Of a stretch of 64,000 nt of DNA, positions 31,000-45,700 are shown piece after piece. This DNA comes from Cannabis sativa (Eukaryota > Streptophyta > Magnoliopsida > Rosales > Cannabaceae), in assembly GCF_029168945.1 (NCBI RefSeq), contig NC_083604.1, forward strand, positions 5,076,812-5,140,811. Reading direction: 5' to 3'. Below the pieces are notes generated by a model that worked only from the letters and a program-made list of their open reading frames with translations, did not search any database and was not told the origin of the DNA. The position numbers and the translations under genes are program-made. Within the stretch, counting starts at the first letter, position 1. Every line of letters begins with the position of its first letter.

Positions 31000-33900
31000 A
31001 TGGAGGAGAACAACAATAATCAGCCATTACTCTCCTCCAGAGAAGATAACCAAAACAACCACTTAGAGACTCTTCTCTCCACAACCTCAAATCACTCCTT
31101 CACCGCCGATGCCGACGACATCCAGCCCATTAATACCGTCAGAGACTTTTATAAAGAATTCAAAGTCGAATCCAAGAAGCTCTGGTTCTTAGCCGGTCCA
31201 GCAATCTTCACCTCCATATGCCAATACTCCCTCGGCGCCATCACACAAGTCTTCGCCGGCCATGTCAGCACTATTGCTCTCGCCGCCGTCTCCGTCGAGA
31301 ACTCCGTCATCGCCGGATTCTCCTTCGGAATTATGGTATAATACATCCAAAATTACTACATATTTATATATATATGGAAAATGATGATTTTAATTTTGGG
31401 TTTTGAATTTGAATGAAGCTTGGAATGGGGAGTGCTTTGGAAACTCTATGTGGACAAGCATTTGGGGCTGGTCAGCATGATATGTTGGGTATATATATGC
31501 AAAGATCTTGGGTAATCCTGAACTCAACAGGGGTAATCCTCTGTTTTCTGTACATATTCGCTTCGAAGCTCTTGAAACTGATTGGTCAGACGACGGAGAT
31601 TTCAGAGGCTGCGGGGTTGTTTGCCGTTTGGATGATTCCTCAGTTATTTGCTTATGCAATGAATTTTCCAATAGCTAAGTTCTTACAGGCTCAGAGTAAG
31701 ATGATGGTGATGGCTATTATATCAGCTGTTGCTCTGGTTTTTCACACTTTTTTTAGCTGGCTATTGATTTTGAAGCTTGATTGGGGCATGGCCGGCGCCG
31801 CCGTGGTACTCAACGTGTCGTGGTGGTTCATAGTGGTGGCTCAGCTTGCTTATATTTTTAGTGGGACTTGTGGTCGAGCTTGGTCTGGGTTTTCTTCCAA
31901 GGCTTTTCAGAATCTTTGGGGCTTTGTTAGGCTATCTCTTGCCTCTGCTGTTATGCTCTGGTAAGTTTTTTTTTAAGGATAAGTTGGATTTTTGCTCTAT
32001 AAATTTTAACACTAAATCATGTTTTTTTTTAAAAAAAGTTTTTAATCAGTTAGATTTAACAACTTCTATCAAATTTCATTATCATACTTTTTAATTTTTA
32101 ATATCTACTAAATCATGTTTTTTAATTTTAATATGTGCTAAATTATGCCATTAAATTTTTATTCACATTAAACTTTTTTTAATAAAATTATACTAAATGT
32201 TTTAAATTTAACAATTTGAATAATTCAAAAAAAAATTTAAAGTACTTTTCAGTTAAGAGGCATTTTTTGTTATATGTCAAATTTTAAGATTAAAAATTCA
32301 AATTAGCCCTTTTTTATAATAATAATAATAATAATAATGATAATAATAATTATTATTATTATTATTTTAAAAAAATTGACCTCTAAATGTGTAGCAATCA
32401 CTAAAATTGACCGAGATAAGGTGAGACTAATGCAAAATTATTTCGTCTGTTTGTGTAAGAAAGAAACTCAACTATTTTCATAAGAAAATTCAACTATTTT
32501 CTTAGAAAAAACTGCTTGCACAAACAAACTAACATAACTCGGTAGAAGAAGGGAAACAAAAATAATAATAATTAAGCCCAATAAATTTGAGATCCTACCT
32601 TTGTGCCTCAAATAATGACCATATGGAGTATTTTTCTTATTTTTTTTTTTTTTTGTATGGTTGTTAAAAAATCAAATACCAAAATATATATTTACAAATC
32701 TGTAAGCATCATCCATATATTATTTGTCTTTTTTAAAGGAGAGACATACGACTTAGTATTAATTTTCTTTAAGGAAATCAACTACACATGATTTAAAATG
32801 TGCTTTCGACCTCGAGATGATGATAAGATTTGTTAAGATATAAATAAAAAAGAATAGGTAAAAAAATTATTAGTGTCTAATAGCTTCTTCAATATCATAT
32901 TATTAAAGTATGTAATTTTATGTAACTTAATAAAATAATTTTTAAATAATATTTCTAATTAAAATAATTTCATATAACTTATAAAAAATGTTAAGCACTA
33001 TAAATAACAATGCTCAAATAAAAACACAAGAGTATTAAAAGTCATTTTCTAATATATTAATTATTAATTTTTACTTTTTGCTGAATTCTTTTGTTCTCCT
33101 ACCCTTTATGGTTTATTGGGGTGGAGTAAAATAATTAGAAATTTGTTGAATAAAGGGAGGAACCAAAAAACATGGTAGGTTAGGTCGGTATCCAACTATA
33201 CCATCTAATTGAGTTTTTTTTTTTTTTTAAAAAAAAAAAATTATAAAAGTAACCATCAAATTGAGTTAGTCAAATATGTATTATTATGATTATTTGGTAC
33301 AAATTTTATTGCTCCAAAATATATAATTATACAAACTTCATGCAAAACTAAATGATTCGTTAATACTTATTTAATATTTATATAAAGAACAATCATTATT
33401 TAAGAGTCTGCCAAAACATTCATAAATAGTGTATACTACAAATTTGTTAAATATTATATAAATATATAATAGGAAATTTACCTTCTAAATGTTCCTTTTG
33501 TATAAGTCTTTATCTGTTTCAGTATTTTTTTTTTTAAAAAAAAAAATTAGTTCAATTTTGTTATGATATCTGTTATTCTTATTTAAGATTATTTGTATAT
33601 TTTTAAAAAAATTTAAATAAAAAAAAAATAAAAAATAATCTCACATACAATAAAATAGATAAATTATTATTTTCAATGTAAATTACTCGAATTTTTTTAA
33701 AAATTACAAGTAATTATAAATAATTATAAATCTTAAAAAAAATTGAAAAAAAAAAATGATTCTTCCGTTGACTTGCTCTTATAGAAAATTGTTAAATAAA
33801 GCATATCAGCATAAATACAAAATAATGTGATACAGTATATCTGAATTAATATAATACCTAGATATATTAAATATATATATAATACCTAGATGTTGGACTG

Positions 33901-36900
33901 ATTATTCATCTAGGTGTTATGAAAGAGAATATTTATGGAAATATCTAATCAAACCCCGTTAAAATTAATAATATTATATTTTTAGCTAAATTCATATGAG
34001 AACCTTATATATTATTTTAAAAAAAATTTAAAACTAAATAATTACCATTGTTTTAAAATATAATAATTATTTGTAATAAATTATTTATGTAAATATATTA
34101 ATTAAAATGCATTTGTTTACATATATTATATCAAAATAATATTATAAAATTTAATAAGTTATTTAAATTTAACTATATAATCTCTTGGTTAATTAAATGC
34201 TAGTCCATAATATTATATATAATGAAAGAGAATATTTCCATCCACTAACATTATTCTCACTGAAAAATTCCTACTCTAATAAGATTTCAAGGCATCAAAA
34301 TATAAACCTCGATCGTAAGAATGGAAATTAGAACAATAAAGATATAAAAAATATTGATTTATTATATTTGGTACAAATAATTATTTTGTGATATTTTTGT
34401 ATTAACTTTTATTATTATGTTCTAATACATAATTATAAATCTTGATGCAAATATAAAATTTAATAATAAAATAATAATAATTATGAAATTTATTTAATAA
34501 TAAAATATTAAAAATAGTATAATAGTAAATATAAAATTATAGCTTTTATTGTGATTCAAATGTAGATTACTTTTTTTTATGTGAGATATTTGTATAATAA
34601 TTTGGCACACTATTAGAGTAGATATATTTTTAACAAATTGAACTATATTTTATATTTATATCACTTATTTACATTTGCATTAAAGATGTTGTTAAGATGA
34701 TAATTTGTACTTCTTACTGAATTTTGCATCACTTTTTTTTCTTTTTATTTTTATGATTCATCATTTTTTGGATTTACTAACACTACAAGAAATGTAACTT
34801 TTGCCAGCACATTTTTGTGTTGGCAAAAGTTGGTATTGCGCTGGTAAAATAGAATTTACCTATGATGTGTTGGCAAAAGGGATTGGCAAATCAATGTTGG
34901 TATAAAAATTTTTGCTAGCATAAAATGAAAAGCGCTGGCAAAAAAGATTTTTCCCAGCGCGTAAATGTGCTGGTAAAAGTTAGATTTTAGCCACTGCAAA
35001 TGTATGTTGGTAAAACTTTGATCTCTTTACCAGCGCAGTTTGCGAAATGTGCTGGTCTGTGCTGGTAAAAGTGACATTTCTTGTAGTGTAATATTAAAAA
35101 AAAAATATTTTTACCATACTCAATTTCAAGTCTTAATAAGTTACTTTTTTAACAAAAATACAAATATGAAAAACTCATTTGTTATAAAATAGAGTGTGCA
35201 ATTATATAATTATAACATGTCAAAAAACAGGATCAAACATTAATTATTAATTACTTATTTCATTTAATACTTTCGTATATACAATATTGGTCGAATCTCT
35301 AAACAGTACACTATCTCAAAATAAATAAATAAATAAATAAATCTCTAAACAGTCACTTATTTCATCTTTGATCGAGTATTAAATTATACAAGACAGAGAT
35401 CGATCTGTAGACTTATTAAATTTTCTTTGGTCCATATATGGTGACCGATTGTCTTTCTGTCCATACGTCTATATATTCATATCTACTAATAATTAAATTT
35501 CTCTTGCATGTAGACCATGTAGTATAATTAATTATTAACACATATTAATTGATTGACATTTATTTATTATATTATTATATATAATTTTTATTAAATCTTG
35601 GGCAGTTTGGAAGTTTGGTACTTCATGGCACTTATTCTCTTCGCTGGATATCTTAAGAATGCAAAAATTTCCGTCGATGCCCTTTCCATTTGGTAAGTAA
35701 ATAAATAAAAATATTAGTTATATGAATATCGCTATTGGTGTAATTAAATATCGGATTATATATAATTTAATATAATAATTTTTATAGATTATATCGCTAA
35801 TCACTCGTAAGACGACACGTTTAGAAGAATATTAGGCACTATTGATGCCCAATAACGATGCTTATTAAAAAAAATGCTAAAAGACACCACTAGTGCCTAA
35901 AATCTTCCCCACTTAATTAAGATTATTTAAGAGTATACGCCATCATAAAAAGTGTTAAGAGTATATATATTAAATTTATAAATCTATCTATAATTGATAA
36001 AGGAACTAACTATACTAAAATAATTTGCAGCATGAACATATTGGGGTGGACAGTGATGGTAGCTTTGGGCATAAATGCAGCAATAAGGTATTATGATCAT
36101 TGATCATGAGTAGTACTAGTACTGTAGTAGTACTACACAAATGACAAAATTGCAATGATGTATGCAATTAATTGATGATGTTAAATATTTATCTTATTGA
36201 AAAGTGCTCTCGTTAACTTTCTATTATAATTTTTTAGTCAATTTCTATGCTCGAAAATATATATTGAAATATTTATTTTGAATTTTTTTTTACGGGGATG
36301 TTCGTTATGCTCTCAACACCATCCTTATAAATTTTTTAAAAATTTCGAATAGTTTACAGTGCCGAAAATACATTAAGTTTACTGAACGCGCGTTGTAAAC
36401 TGGAATATCAAGAACTCTGTTTTCGACACTGTAAACTATTCGGATTTTTTTAAAAATTTACGGGGATGATACTGTAACTATAACTATTGCCGCTATGAAA
36501 AAAAATCTTTCGGCATGTGGTTTCGGACGTAAAAGTTGACTAAAAGATTGTAATAGGAGGTTGTAATTAGCGCTCCTCTCATCTTATTTTATGGCTTTCC
36601 TTCTTTCCTACTTATAATTTCTCATTTTGTGTTTCTTATTTTGACCATATTAATTTATCCAGTGTGAGAGTATCAAACGAGTTAGGGGCAGCCCACCCAA
36701 GAACAGCAAAATTCTCACTAGTGGTGGCAGTGATAAGCTCCTTCATCATTGGTTTGGTTTTGTCAATTATATTGATCGCCTCACGCAATGAATATCCAAC
36801 CTTATTTTCAGACGACTCAGATGTTGAAACTCTTGTCAAAAAGCTTACTCCTGTCCTTGCCACTTGCATCCTCATCAATAATATTCAACCTGTTTTATCT

Positions 36901-38379
36901 GGTAATTAAATTATGTACATATTACTTTTCGCATTATTTTTTAATTTTTTTTTTTAAAATATACTATTTGGGTTTTCTAAAATAATTTCTCCAGTTATTT
37001 TTATGTGAAATTCCGTAAAAATACAAAAAAAAAAAAATACTATTTTAAGGTGTAAAAATAAAAAGACCCATTACTTTTCTCTATTTTCCCTTTTTATATA
37101 ATTATACTAAATATTTAATTAATTTAGGAAAATTAACCTTATATATAATTTTTTAATTTTTATTTTAAAATTATAGTTTAGATTGCTCTAATGGCTTCTA
37201 TTTTTGAGTTGCTATGTAGATTTTAATTACGATTTAAGTTGTTTGGTTAATAGCTTTGAAAGTTTTTATGGGTAAAAATAAAAAAATTCATTAATTTATT
37301 ATTGTGTCAAAATCAATATTCAAAACACCAATTATACAATTTTTTTTTGAAAAAAAAAAAACATTTAATGAGATCATTCCTTTAATTATATCATATAATA
37401 AAATTTAGATTATTATGTTTTCACCTGCTCACAGCATAAAAGTCATACCAGTAAAGGAGAAAACAAAGTGACACTACTCAAGCTCTCTCTATATAAAATA
37501 CAATAATATTAGACTAATAAATATAGAGAGTTTATTTATTTAATTAGTTGTATCTATTTATTGGTTAAATTATTTATTAATATTAGTAGGTGCTAATTAA
37601 TAATAAATATTAATAATTAAATTGGATCAGGGGTTGCAATTGGAGCTGGATGGCAAGCTGCAGTGGCATATGTGAACATTGTTTGTTATTATGTATTTGG
37701 AGTCCCACTTGGTCTTCTAATGGGCTATAAGCTCGACATGGGTGTTACGGTTAGTAATAATTGATAAATTCATTTAACCACTAATTATATTTAGGGATTT
37801 TTACACTAAATACTGAAATTTTGTACTTTTTTCAATTTTATTGTGGGTCAGATTTTTTTTTTTTTTTTCAAAAATACTGTGTACTGTATTAAGTTTTCAG
37901 TTGTTCCACTGTTATTTTTTAATTATTCCATTGATATTTTAATTGTTCTGTTTTGTTGTTTTACAGTTGTTTTATAAAAAGATAGTATTTTTGTAAAAAA
38001 ATTTGTGTGACAATAAAATTATAAATTTTTATCCAAAATTTAATACTTTTGTGAAAATCCCTTATATTTATGCCAGTTTTTTCTAACAATAATATTTCTG
38101 AAATTTTTTAGGGGATTTGGTGTGGGATGCTCTCAGGGACAGTGGTACAGACGTGCGTTCTTTTCTTCATGGTGTACAAAACCAATTGGAACAAAGAGGT
38201 ATTATTATTAATATTAGTTATATATATACATATTAGTAGTTTAATAGTTTTGGTAAATTAACCTAATTATTTATAATTGTTATGAGAGTTTAATTGTAAG
38301 TAAAATGCAGGCATCAGTAGCTGAAGACAGAATAAGAAAATGGGGAGGGCCAGATTCCAAAGAAGACAATGATGTGTAA
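31000..38379 (+). CDS. MATE efflux transporter 1 (DETOXIFICATION family)
   Basis: Eight exons inferred from GT..AG borders: 31000-31335, 31419-31960, 35606-35692, 36031-36087, 36663-36901, 37631-37749, 38112-38198 and 38311-38379, giving 511 residues, the usual MATE length. The ATG at 31000 starts MEENNNNQPLLSS, a typical cytosolic N-terminus. Family signatures are LGMGSALETLCGQAFGAGQ from residue 113 and SVRVSNELGAAHPRTAKFS from residue 341; hydrophobic segments fit 12 membrane helices in two MatE halves. Such proteins export organic compounds or load them into vacuoles by cation antiport. It looks closest to the DTX27/TT12-like group from memory. The substrate cannot be inferred. Intron 2 is 3.6 kb and holds transposon copies. 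Confidence 0.92.
31975..32308. mobile_element. Foldback family F1, copy 2 (degraded, in MATE 1 intron 2)
   Basis: Shares ACTAAATCATG phrases and inverted arms with 25344-25744. It ends near TTCAAATTAGCCC. More diverged than copy 1; boundaries approximate. Confidence 0.55.
34781..35088. mobile_element. CACTA MITE in MATE 1 intron 2
   Basis: 308 bp with inverted ends CACTACAAGAAATGT, flanked by TAA on both sides (34778-34780 and 35089-35091). It is filled with repeated GCTGGCAAAAG/GCTGGTAAAAG motifs in both orientations. No ORF. It lies between the splice sites of intron 2 and is removed with the intron. Confidence 0.88.
36320..36475. repeat. Inverted repeat in MATE 1 intron 4
   Basis: Arms AATAGTTTACAGTGCCGAAAA and TTTTCGACACTGTAAACTATT lie about 60 bases apart and extend into TTTTTAAAAATTT, so the RNA could form a strong hairpin. 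Probably a MITE remnant. Confidence 0.65.
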
Positions 38380-38797
38380 ATGCAATTATGAAAGAAACCA
38401 TTTTTTTTTTTGTCATAGTTCTTTGATATTGGGCACCCTACAACATTACACTCGCGTTGTTTGTGGGTGATTACTAGTTTTTTATATTATTTATTAAATT
38501 AAAATTTGTAGGACCCAATATTAATTGTACCAATAAGTATGACATCTCTTATAGTACTTGTCACTCTAAATATCTTTTAGCATTTTTCTTAATATTTTTT
38601 TCTTCTAGGATTACATTTTCTCAATATTTTTTGACATTAATTATTACCCTATAACTAAAAGGGGTGTTTTCTAGCTATTTGAGATGAGACTTTTCTCCAA
38701 GAAAATTTCAATTAATGCCAAAAGTAATATTTATCATGTCTTTTGTCTTTTTTTTTGTTTATGAAATTGAAATTTCCATTGTTAATCTTGATATATA
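38380..38797. other. Downstream region of MATE gene 1
   Basis: Presumed 3'UTR and intergenic sequence. No gene seen. Confidence 0.6.
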
Positions 38798-39171
38798 GGG
38801 TAAATACCATTTTGGACCCTGTGTTTTGCAAAAGTTACAGATTGGACCCTGTGTTTTGTTAAATGACAAAATAGACCCTGTATTTTCTAAAATAGTAAAA
38901 ATAGGACCCTGATCTTAATTTTTGACAACTTTTTTTTTTAATATAACCAACTTGAAGACAATACTTAATACGAACAGATACAAAAAATGTAAACAGTTTT
39001 GTCATAGCAGTTTTAGATCGGATTATAATTAAACTTTATTTTGACAAAAAATCAATTCAGAGTCCTATTTGTATTATTTTAGAAAATACAAGGTCCATTT
39101 TGTCATTTAACAAAACACAGGGTCCAATTGGTAACTTTTGTAAAACAGAGGGTCCAAAATAGTATTTACCC
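38798..39171. mobile_element. Foldback element family F2
   Basis: 374-bp palindrome beginning GGGTAAATACCATTTTGGAC and ending in its complement (GTATTTACCC). Each arm carries repeated GGACCCTGTGTTTT phrases. Short AT-rich sequence flanks both sides (ATATATA and ATAAATATA). No coding capacity. Confidence 0.75.
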
Positions 39172-42100
39172 ATAAATATATGGGTCCATAACTTTCATTG
39201 TTAATCTACAACAAAATATTATCTCAATTAGTGTAAGGATCATAGATTTATATAATAAAGCTTTCAATAAGTAGTTCTAAAATTTATCGAATAAATTCTC
39301 TATTTTATTAATTCCTCTAGACTCTACTATAGATTTAAAATTGTACTCTTGAATATATAAAACGCTCTACACCAAGTATAAATACACTATAAATTATTCA
39401 TTGTTTCAATCCAAATAATCATCAACGATCTTCTATTAATAATTTACATCGAGTAGGAGAAAATTTACCGTTCTACCCTTCACTGTATTTTATCTTTAAA
39501 ATACTTAACTAATTAATTGTAAATGATATTTCAATACACTAATATAATTACTGAAATGAGTATTTCACCATTTAAACTAATTTAGCCAAGCTCTAAGAAA
39601 ACTATCGTTTCACTTCTATGTTTATAGAAGCTATAAGTTTCATATCTATGATTAGTGCTCCCACTCAATTGCACTACCATACTCTCCAGATGTAAGTGTT
39701 AGTTCAATCCAATTGGTTGCCTTTAATGAACAAGTCAAAGAACACATGTAATACAGTACTTAAACCAAAACCTAACCATCTCAAGATTGAGATCATTGAT
39801 CTAAGATCAACTAAGTGATATTTACTTAGAAAGATATTATGACAAGTTTATGATATTTTTTCCACTGTGTATATCTACATCTAATACAAGCTAACTTTGC
39901 TAATGTCTTGGAAAAGACATTTCACTATACAAGTGTAAGCAAACCAAATTGTTGATTATCATATCAGTGTAAATCCAGTACACTGTAAAATCATGGGACT
40001 AATTAGTTTAATCACATAATCTTGATTATTTTCTACTATGTAGACAACACAAGAATCATGAATAGCAATCTGAAATAAAACATATAATCATGAAGGATTT
40101 AATAGAATTTATATATCAAACATATAATCATGAATTAAAAATGTGAAACAAACATTATACTAAATAAGTAATAAAATAATCCTCACTTTTTAATTGTTAA
40201 TGAAATTCAAGATTACATTGAAATAAGATTTTAATTAGGGCACAAAATCCATCATATGTTTATATGGGGATAAGTGTATAGATTAATATTATATATTTGA
40301 AATAAATAAAATATATTAAAATTTGAAAAAAGTGAGATATTTGCAATATATTTTGAAGAAATTGATGTATGGTGTAATATAAAAAAATTGAGTTAAAATA
40401 TATAAAAAAAAAAAAAGATTTTAGTAATGTATTTTAAAGTTAGAGTAAAGAAGATGTGAGTGCTATACTTTTACTTCTTTCTTTAATTTATTTATTTTTA
40501 AATATTATTTAATACACCCAACATAAATTTTTTTTTTTTAAAAAAAAAAAACCTTCAAGGAACAAGAGATTTCGCACCAGGCTTTGACGTCCTCTTTATC
40601 TCGCTGCTCACCAAATCGCACCGAATTTCTCTACAAATTGTTCGTCACTCACTTTTGCTTTTTGCTCCGCCAACTCTTTGAAGAACCATCACCTCAATCG
40701 AGTTTCAGTTGTTATATTAAAGTATGCTTTTAACGGGTAACCCGTGAATTGAATTTATATATATATTAGTAAATTTTATGCTAGTTTTTTTTCTATGTTA
40801 TTTGAAAGTGATACAATTAAAAATAAAAGAAAAAATATTATTAGTTATTAGGTGAGATTATTATTATGTGTATCTAAATATTATAGTTTATAATATTGTC
40901 AATTAAAAGTGAATATCGAATGCAATATATTAGTGTTTAAGAAAGCTTGATGATTTAAATATGCTATTAAGTTAATCCAAAACTAAATTAAAAATTGAGG
41001 TTCCAATACTTAGAAACATTACTTGGGTGTAAGATAAAAAAAAAATTAAAAATCAATCTCTAAGTTGTTGATAATTGAAGATAGCATTAGTCTAAAAATT
41101 GTAGATAAGAAAACTAATGAATATAGTAGTGTCCGCATATATACAATAGTGTAATTTTTGTATTTTGCACTTTTCATTCTAGCCGGGTTTGCATATATCT
41201 GGATTGTCTATTTTTTTGTTGATAAATTGAATATAGTAATGTCGACAAAAAAGTGAAAATCATGTTAAACAAAAAGTGATAGTATTCTATAACAAAATAC
41301 TATTAAATTATTTGAATTTAAATTATTTTAAAATACTATATTTTATTAAAATAAAGCTCTATACGATTAAAATTTCATATTTATCTTTATTCAAAAAGAA
41401 AAAAAAAATGAAAAGTTTCTTATTATCTCTACTGCCTTTCTAGATGAGAATAATGGTCTCTTCTTCCTTCCATATTCTTCTTTATTTTTTGTATATTGTG
41501 TTTGCAGCATATATGTAAATTATTACGTAACTTTAATTTAAAAGACTTTGCTCTTGGAAACTAATACATATGCCGAGTACTTACAATCATTTGTTAGCTG
41601 TAAACTTTGTTGGATTTTTTTCGCCATTGATGTTTGGTTTTGTGAACTTTGGTTTTGTGAACTTTGATAAAAGTCACGCTTCTTTTTTTTATTATTATTA
41701 TTACTTATATATTTTGTTATTAAGTTGTGAAGAAGAAAAAAGAGAAGTACGAATTGGAATATTATGTGTGATCCCATAGGAATGTCCAAATTGTAATAGG
41801 AAAAGGAATACAATAAATAATTAAAGAAAATCCAATCGTAGATGTACAACCGCAAAAACCCAATCGTTTTTTTTTTTTTGGATTTAATGGGATTTATTTT
41901 ATTATATATAAATAAAAAGTGATCCATGAATTTCTCATAAACTATTTTATTTTTAATAATAAACTATTTTATTTTTAATATAAATAAAAAGTCACCCATG
42001 AATTTCTCATAAACTAAGAATTCTATTATATAGATAGACTTTATATAGAATAGATATGTATATTGTTAATTTATATTTTCGTTAACAATATATATGAAAT

Positions 42101-42674
42101 CTTGTAAAAATAAAAGTTAAATATTTATACTTAATTAATATATAGAAAAAAAAATTATTATTTTAATTTTCAATACAAATATAGTTAACTCACTTTAAAA
42201 TTATATATGACATAAAAAAATATCATAAAATAATTTAAAAACATATGCTATAAAAATAGTCAAACCTAAAAGTACCATATTTTTATATCAAAGTTTTAAA
42301 AACCCATATTAAGTTTAATTTCTTCAAAATAATAATAACATTGAAATTATTTCTTAGTTCATCTAAATCATTAATCTTATTCTCTTCTATATACCAAAAT
42401 AGGGTCCAAGATGATTTTCTACCTACCATTTTGATTTTCCTATTAGTGGGAAACAATTTAAACTATGGTCATTATTTTTTTTTTTATATAAGATACATGT
42501 ATCCTCATAATAACTATCTATTCTCTCTTCTAGTCCTTCTTATCCTCCTCTCAAATATAATCAATAATTAATAATTACATTTCCATATATTTATTTTTAT
42601 CTATTATTTTTATTCAAAAAAAAAAAAAAACATGGTCCAATATAATAATAATAATAATTGATATATCCCAACTC
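39172..42674. other. Intergenic DNA between the MATE genes
   Basis: AT-rich. A slightly more GC-rich block at about 40555-40740 could be a decayed gene fragment, but I could not identify it. A short duplicated stretch (AAGT(G/C)A(T/C)CCATGAATTTCTCA) lies at about 41918 and 41988. ORFs here lack support. Confidence 0.6.
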
Positions 42675-42685
42675 TATATATATAG
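42675..42685 (+). promoter_or_regulatory. TATA box of MATE gene 2
   Basis: TATATATATAG about 100 bases before the ATG at 42783, preceded by less TA-rich sequence. Confidence 0.5.
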
Positions 42686-42782
42686 TGTGAACAATGTACT
42701 ACCAGATTCATTAGCATTTCTCTCAAAAATCTAATCTTTGAAACAACACCGACCATATCGAGTTGAAACAGAGCAGCCATTA

Positions 42783-45700
42783 ATGGAGAAAGAGAACAAG
42801 CAGCCATTACTCTCACCATACGGAGAAGATGAACTAACCCACCAAAACAAACACCTCCTCAGCCGCCCTTTCACCGCCGGCGCCAGACTCCTCTTCACCG
42901 AGTTCAAAACTGAGTTTAATAAGCTATGGTACCTCGCTGCACCAGCCATCTTCACAGCCATATGCCAATACTCGCTCGGCGCCATCACCCAAGTCTTCGC
43001 AGGCCACGTCAGCACTCTCGCCCTCGCCGCCGTCTCTGTCGAAAACTCCGTCATCTCCGGCTTCTCCTTCGGCATTATGGTAAACCCAAAAATAAAAAAC
43101 GTTTCTTTTTTCTTGTTGAACGATTCTTAACAGTTTTGTTGAATTTGATTTTAATGAAGCTTGGTATGGGAAGTGCTCTAGAGACCCTTTGTGGGCAAGC
43201 ATATGGGGCTGGTCAATACGACATGTTGGGGATATATATGCAAAGATCTTGGCTCATTCTCAATGGAACAGCTGTTATACTCTGTTTTTTCTACATATTT
43301 GCAGAGCAATTACTCAAACTGATTGGTCAGACTCCGGAGATATCTGAATCAGCTGGGCTATTCTCCGTTTGGATGATTCCTCAGTTATTCGCTTACGCAT
43401 TGAATTTCCCCATAGCTAAGTTCTTACAAGCTCAGAGTAAGATTATGGTTATGGCGGTTATATCAGCCGTGGCTCTGGTTTTTCACGTTTTTTTCAGCTG
43501 GCTCGTGATGCTTAAGCTCGGCTGGGGCATGGCCGGCGCCGCCGTGGTACTCAACTTGTCGTGGTGGTTCATTGTGGTGGCTCAGCTGGCTTATATATTT
43601 AGTGGGTCTTGTGGTCGAGCTTGGTCTGGATTTTCATGGAAGGCTTTTCAAAATCTTTGGGGCTTTGTTAAACTGTCATTCGCTTCGGCCATCATGCTTT
43701 GGTAACTAATTATTATCTTTTTCTTTGTTCTTTTTCAGTTATTATTACATTCTTATTTTGAAAAAAGAAAAATATAAAATTAGAATTTGTAACGTTAATT
43801 AATTTACCAAATTAAAAGAGAAAAATGGTATACAAGGTAATTGTAATTTGTAACTGTTGGTAGTATTTTAAGGAAGATAGACACAAATTATTAAGACACT
43901 GTAGTGGTCAAAATGTACCAACGGATACATATACATATATATTGTGATTACATTAACGTAATTATCATGCTTAACAACACCCTTTATAATACAAACACAC
44001 CTAAGCATTTCTGTCCTTATTAGGTGGTCATTATAATGTAGACACTTTTTATATATTGGCTATATATCAAACCTTAAATTATAGAGACAATAAAGGAGGT
44101 TAATCTTTGGTCAACATGTTTCAATTTATTTATTACATGTCTTTTAAACCATGCATATCAATCAACAACAAGCTTTAATATTGATTATACCAAATCTCAT
44201 CAGATGATTAGCATCCCAACATTATTATCAGACTTCTATTATGTTTGTAAATAAAAGTTTTTCTTTTTTACAAATATATGTTAAATTAAAATGTGTGAAA
44301 TTTTAAAAAAAATATGTATATAAAATTTGATAATTATATTATACTTGGTTGTATAGTGGAAACGTAACATTTCTTTATATTATTGAAAATAGTTATGATG
44401 GTTAGTAGCCAATGAAGTGTTTTTATATTTAATTAACCATTTTTTATAATATTTGTTAAAATAAAATAAGTAATTCTATATTAAATTAGACCAATAATAA
44501 TTAATCCAATTAACATAATTTTGGATGCAGTTTGGAAATATGGTATTTTATGGCACTTGTTCTATTTGCGGGATATCTTAAGAATGCAGAGGTTTCGGTG
44601 GATGTACTGTCCATATGGTAAGCTTATTATAATTTATTATATATTTATATAATATTTATATCATTTATTATTATTATTATTATTATCATACTTAAGCCCC
44701 GCTAATTCCTCATCTAATAGTATAAATAATTAATTAATTTTAGCTAACAATAATTAATCTAACTTGCCGATCCAAAAATTATACTTCTAATTATACAAGG
44801 CAATGTTAAAAGGTATCATTTAAATGTATTGTATTATTATTGATATAATTAAGTATTGAGTTCACATAATTTAATTTAATTACTATTATAAAATATTATT
44901 AATTATTTATAAAATATTAGTGTTAAACATCACTAATGTCTAATATAACAATGAATGCTTTATACGAAAACACATAGTTTTGTGGATACTACTACATTTA
45001 AATTGTAGATTAAGTCGTAACTCATTACATGATGTAAATTTTTTTTGTTAAAATATGAAATTATGATGTAAATTCCTCTTAGAATATTCACATAATTACT
45101 TAATATATCCTCTTGCATGTTTCTTGCTTGTGCCATAATAATTAAAAAAAAAAGGTTAATTATAATTTTTGTCCCCTGAACTTTGACATGTACTAAATCA
45201 TGCCCCCTGAACTTTTAAGGTCGTTAAAAATGCCCCCTGAACTTTTAAGGTCGTTAAAAATGCCCCCTGAACAATTGAGTTATTGGATTTAAGGAATTTT
45301 GTCTAATTTCATTCAATTTTACTACTTCAGTGATTGTTTATATACTAAATCATGCTCCCCAGACTTTGATATCTACCAAATCATGCCCCTCGAACTTTGA
45401 CATGTACTAAATCATGGCACCTGGACTTTCATCCATGTTAGACTTTTTTACTAAAATTGGAAAAAAAACCCTTAAATCCAACAATCTAAATAGTTCAGGG
45501 GGCATTTTTAAAAATCTTAAAAGTTTAGGAGACATAATTTGGTACATGTCAATTAAAATTTAGGGGACAAAAATCCTAATTAGCCTAAAAAAATGATCTC
45601 AAAATAAAATGTGTAGTGGAGATCTCTTACAAATCACATAAATGGAAGCTGATTCTCAAGATGATCATGACTTTGACTTTAATATGTTAAGCTTCAACTA

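Noticed and set aside
40555..40740. Exon of an unknown gene
   Set aside because: Slightly GC-richer but no long frame, no convincing splice sites and no recognised protein.
41538..41927. Minus-strand 129-codon ORF
   Set aside because: Low-complexity, AT-rich, with Ser/Asn/Gln repeats; no family resemblance and no splice context.
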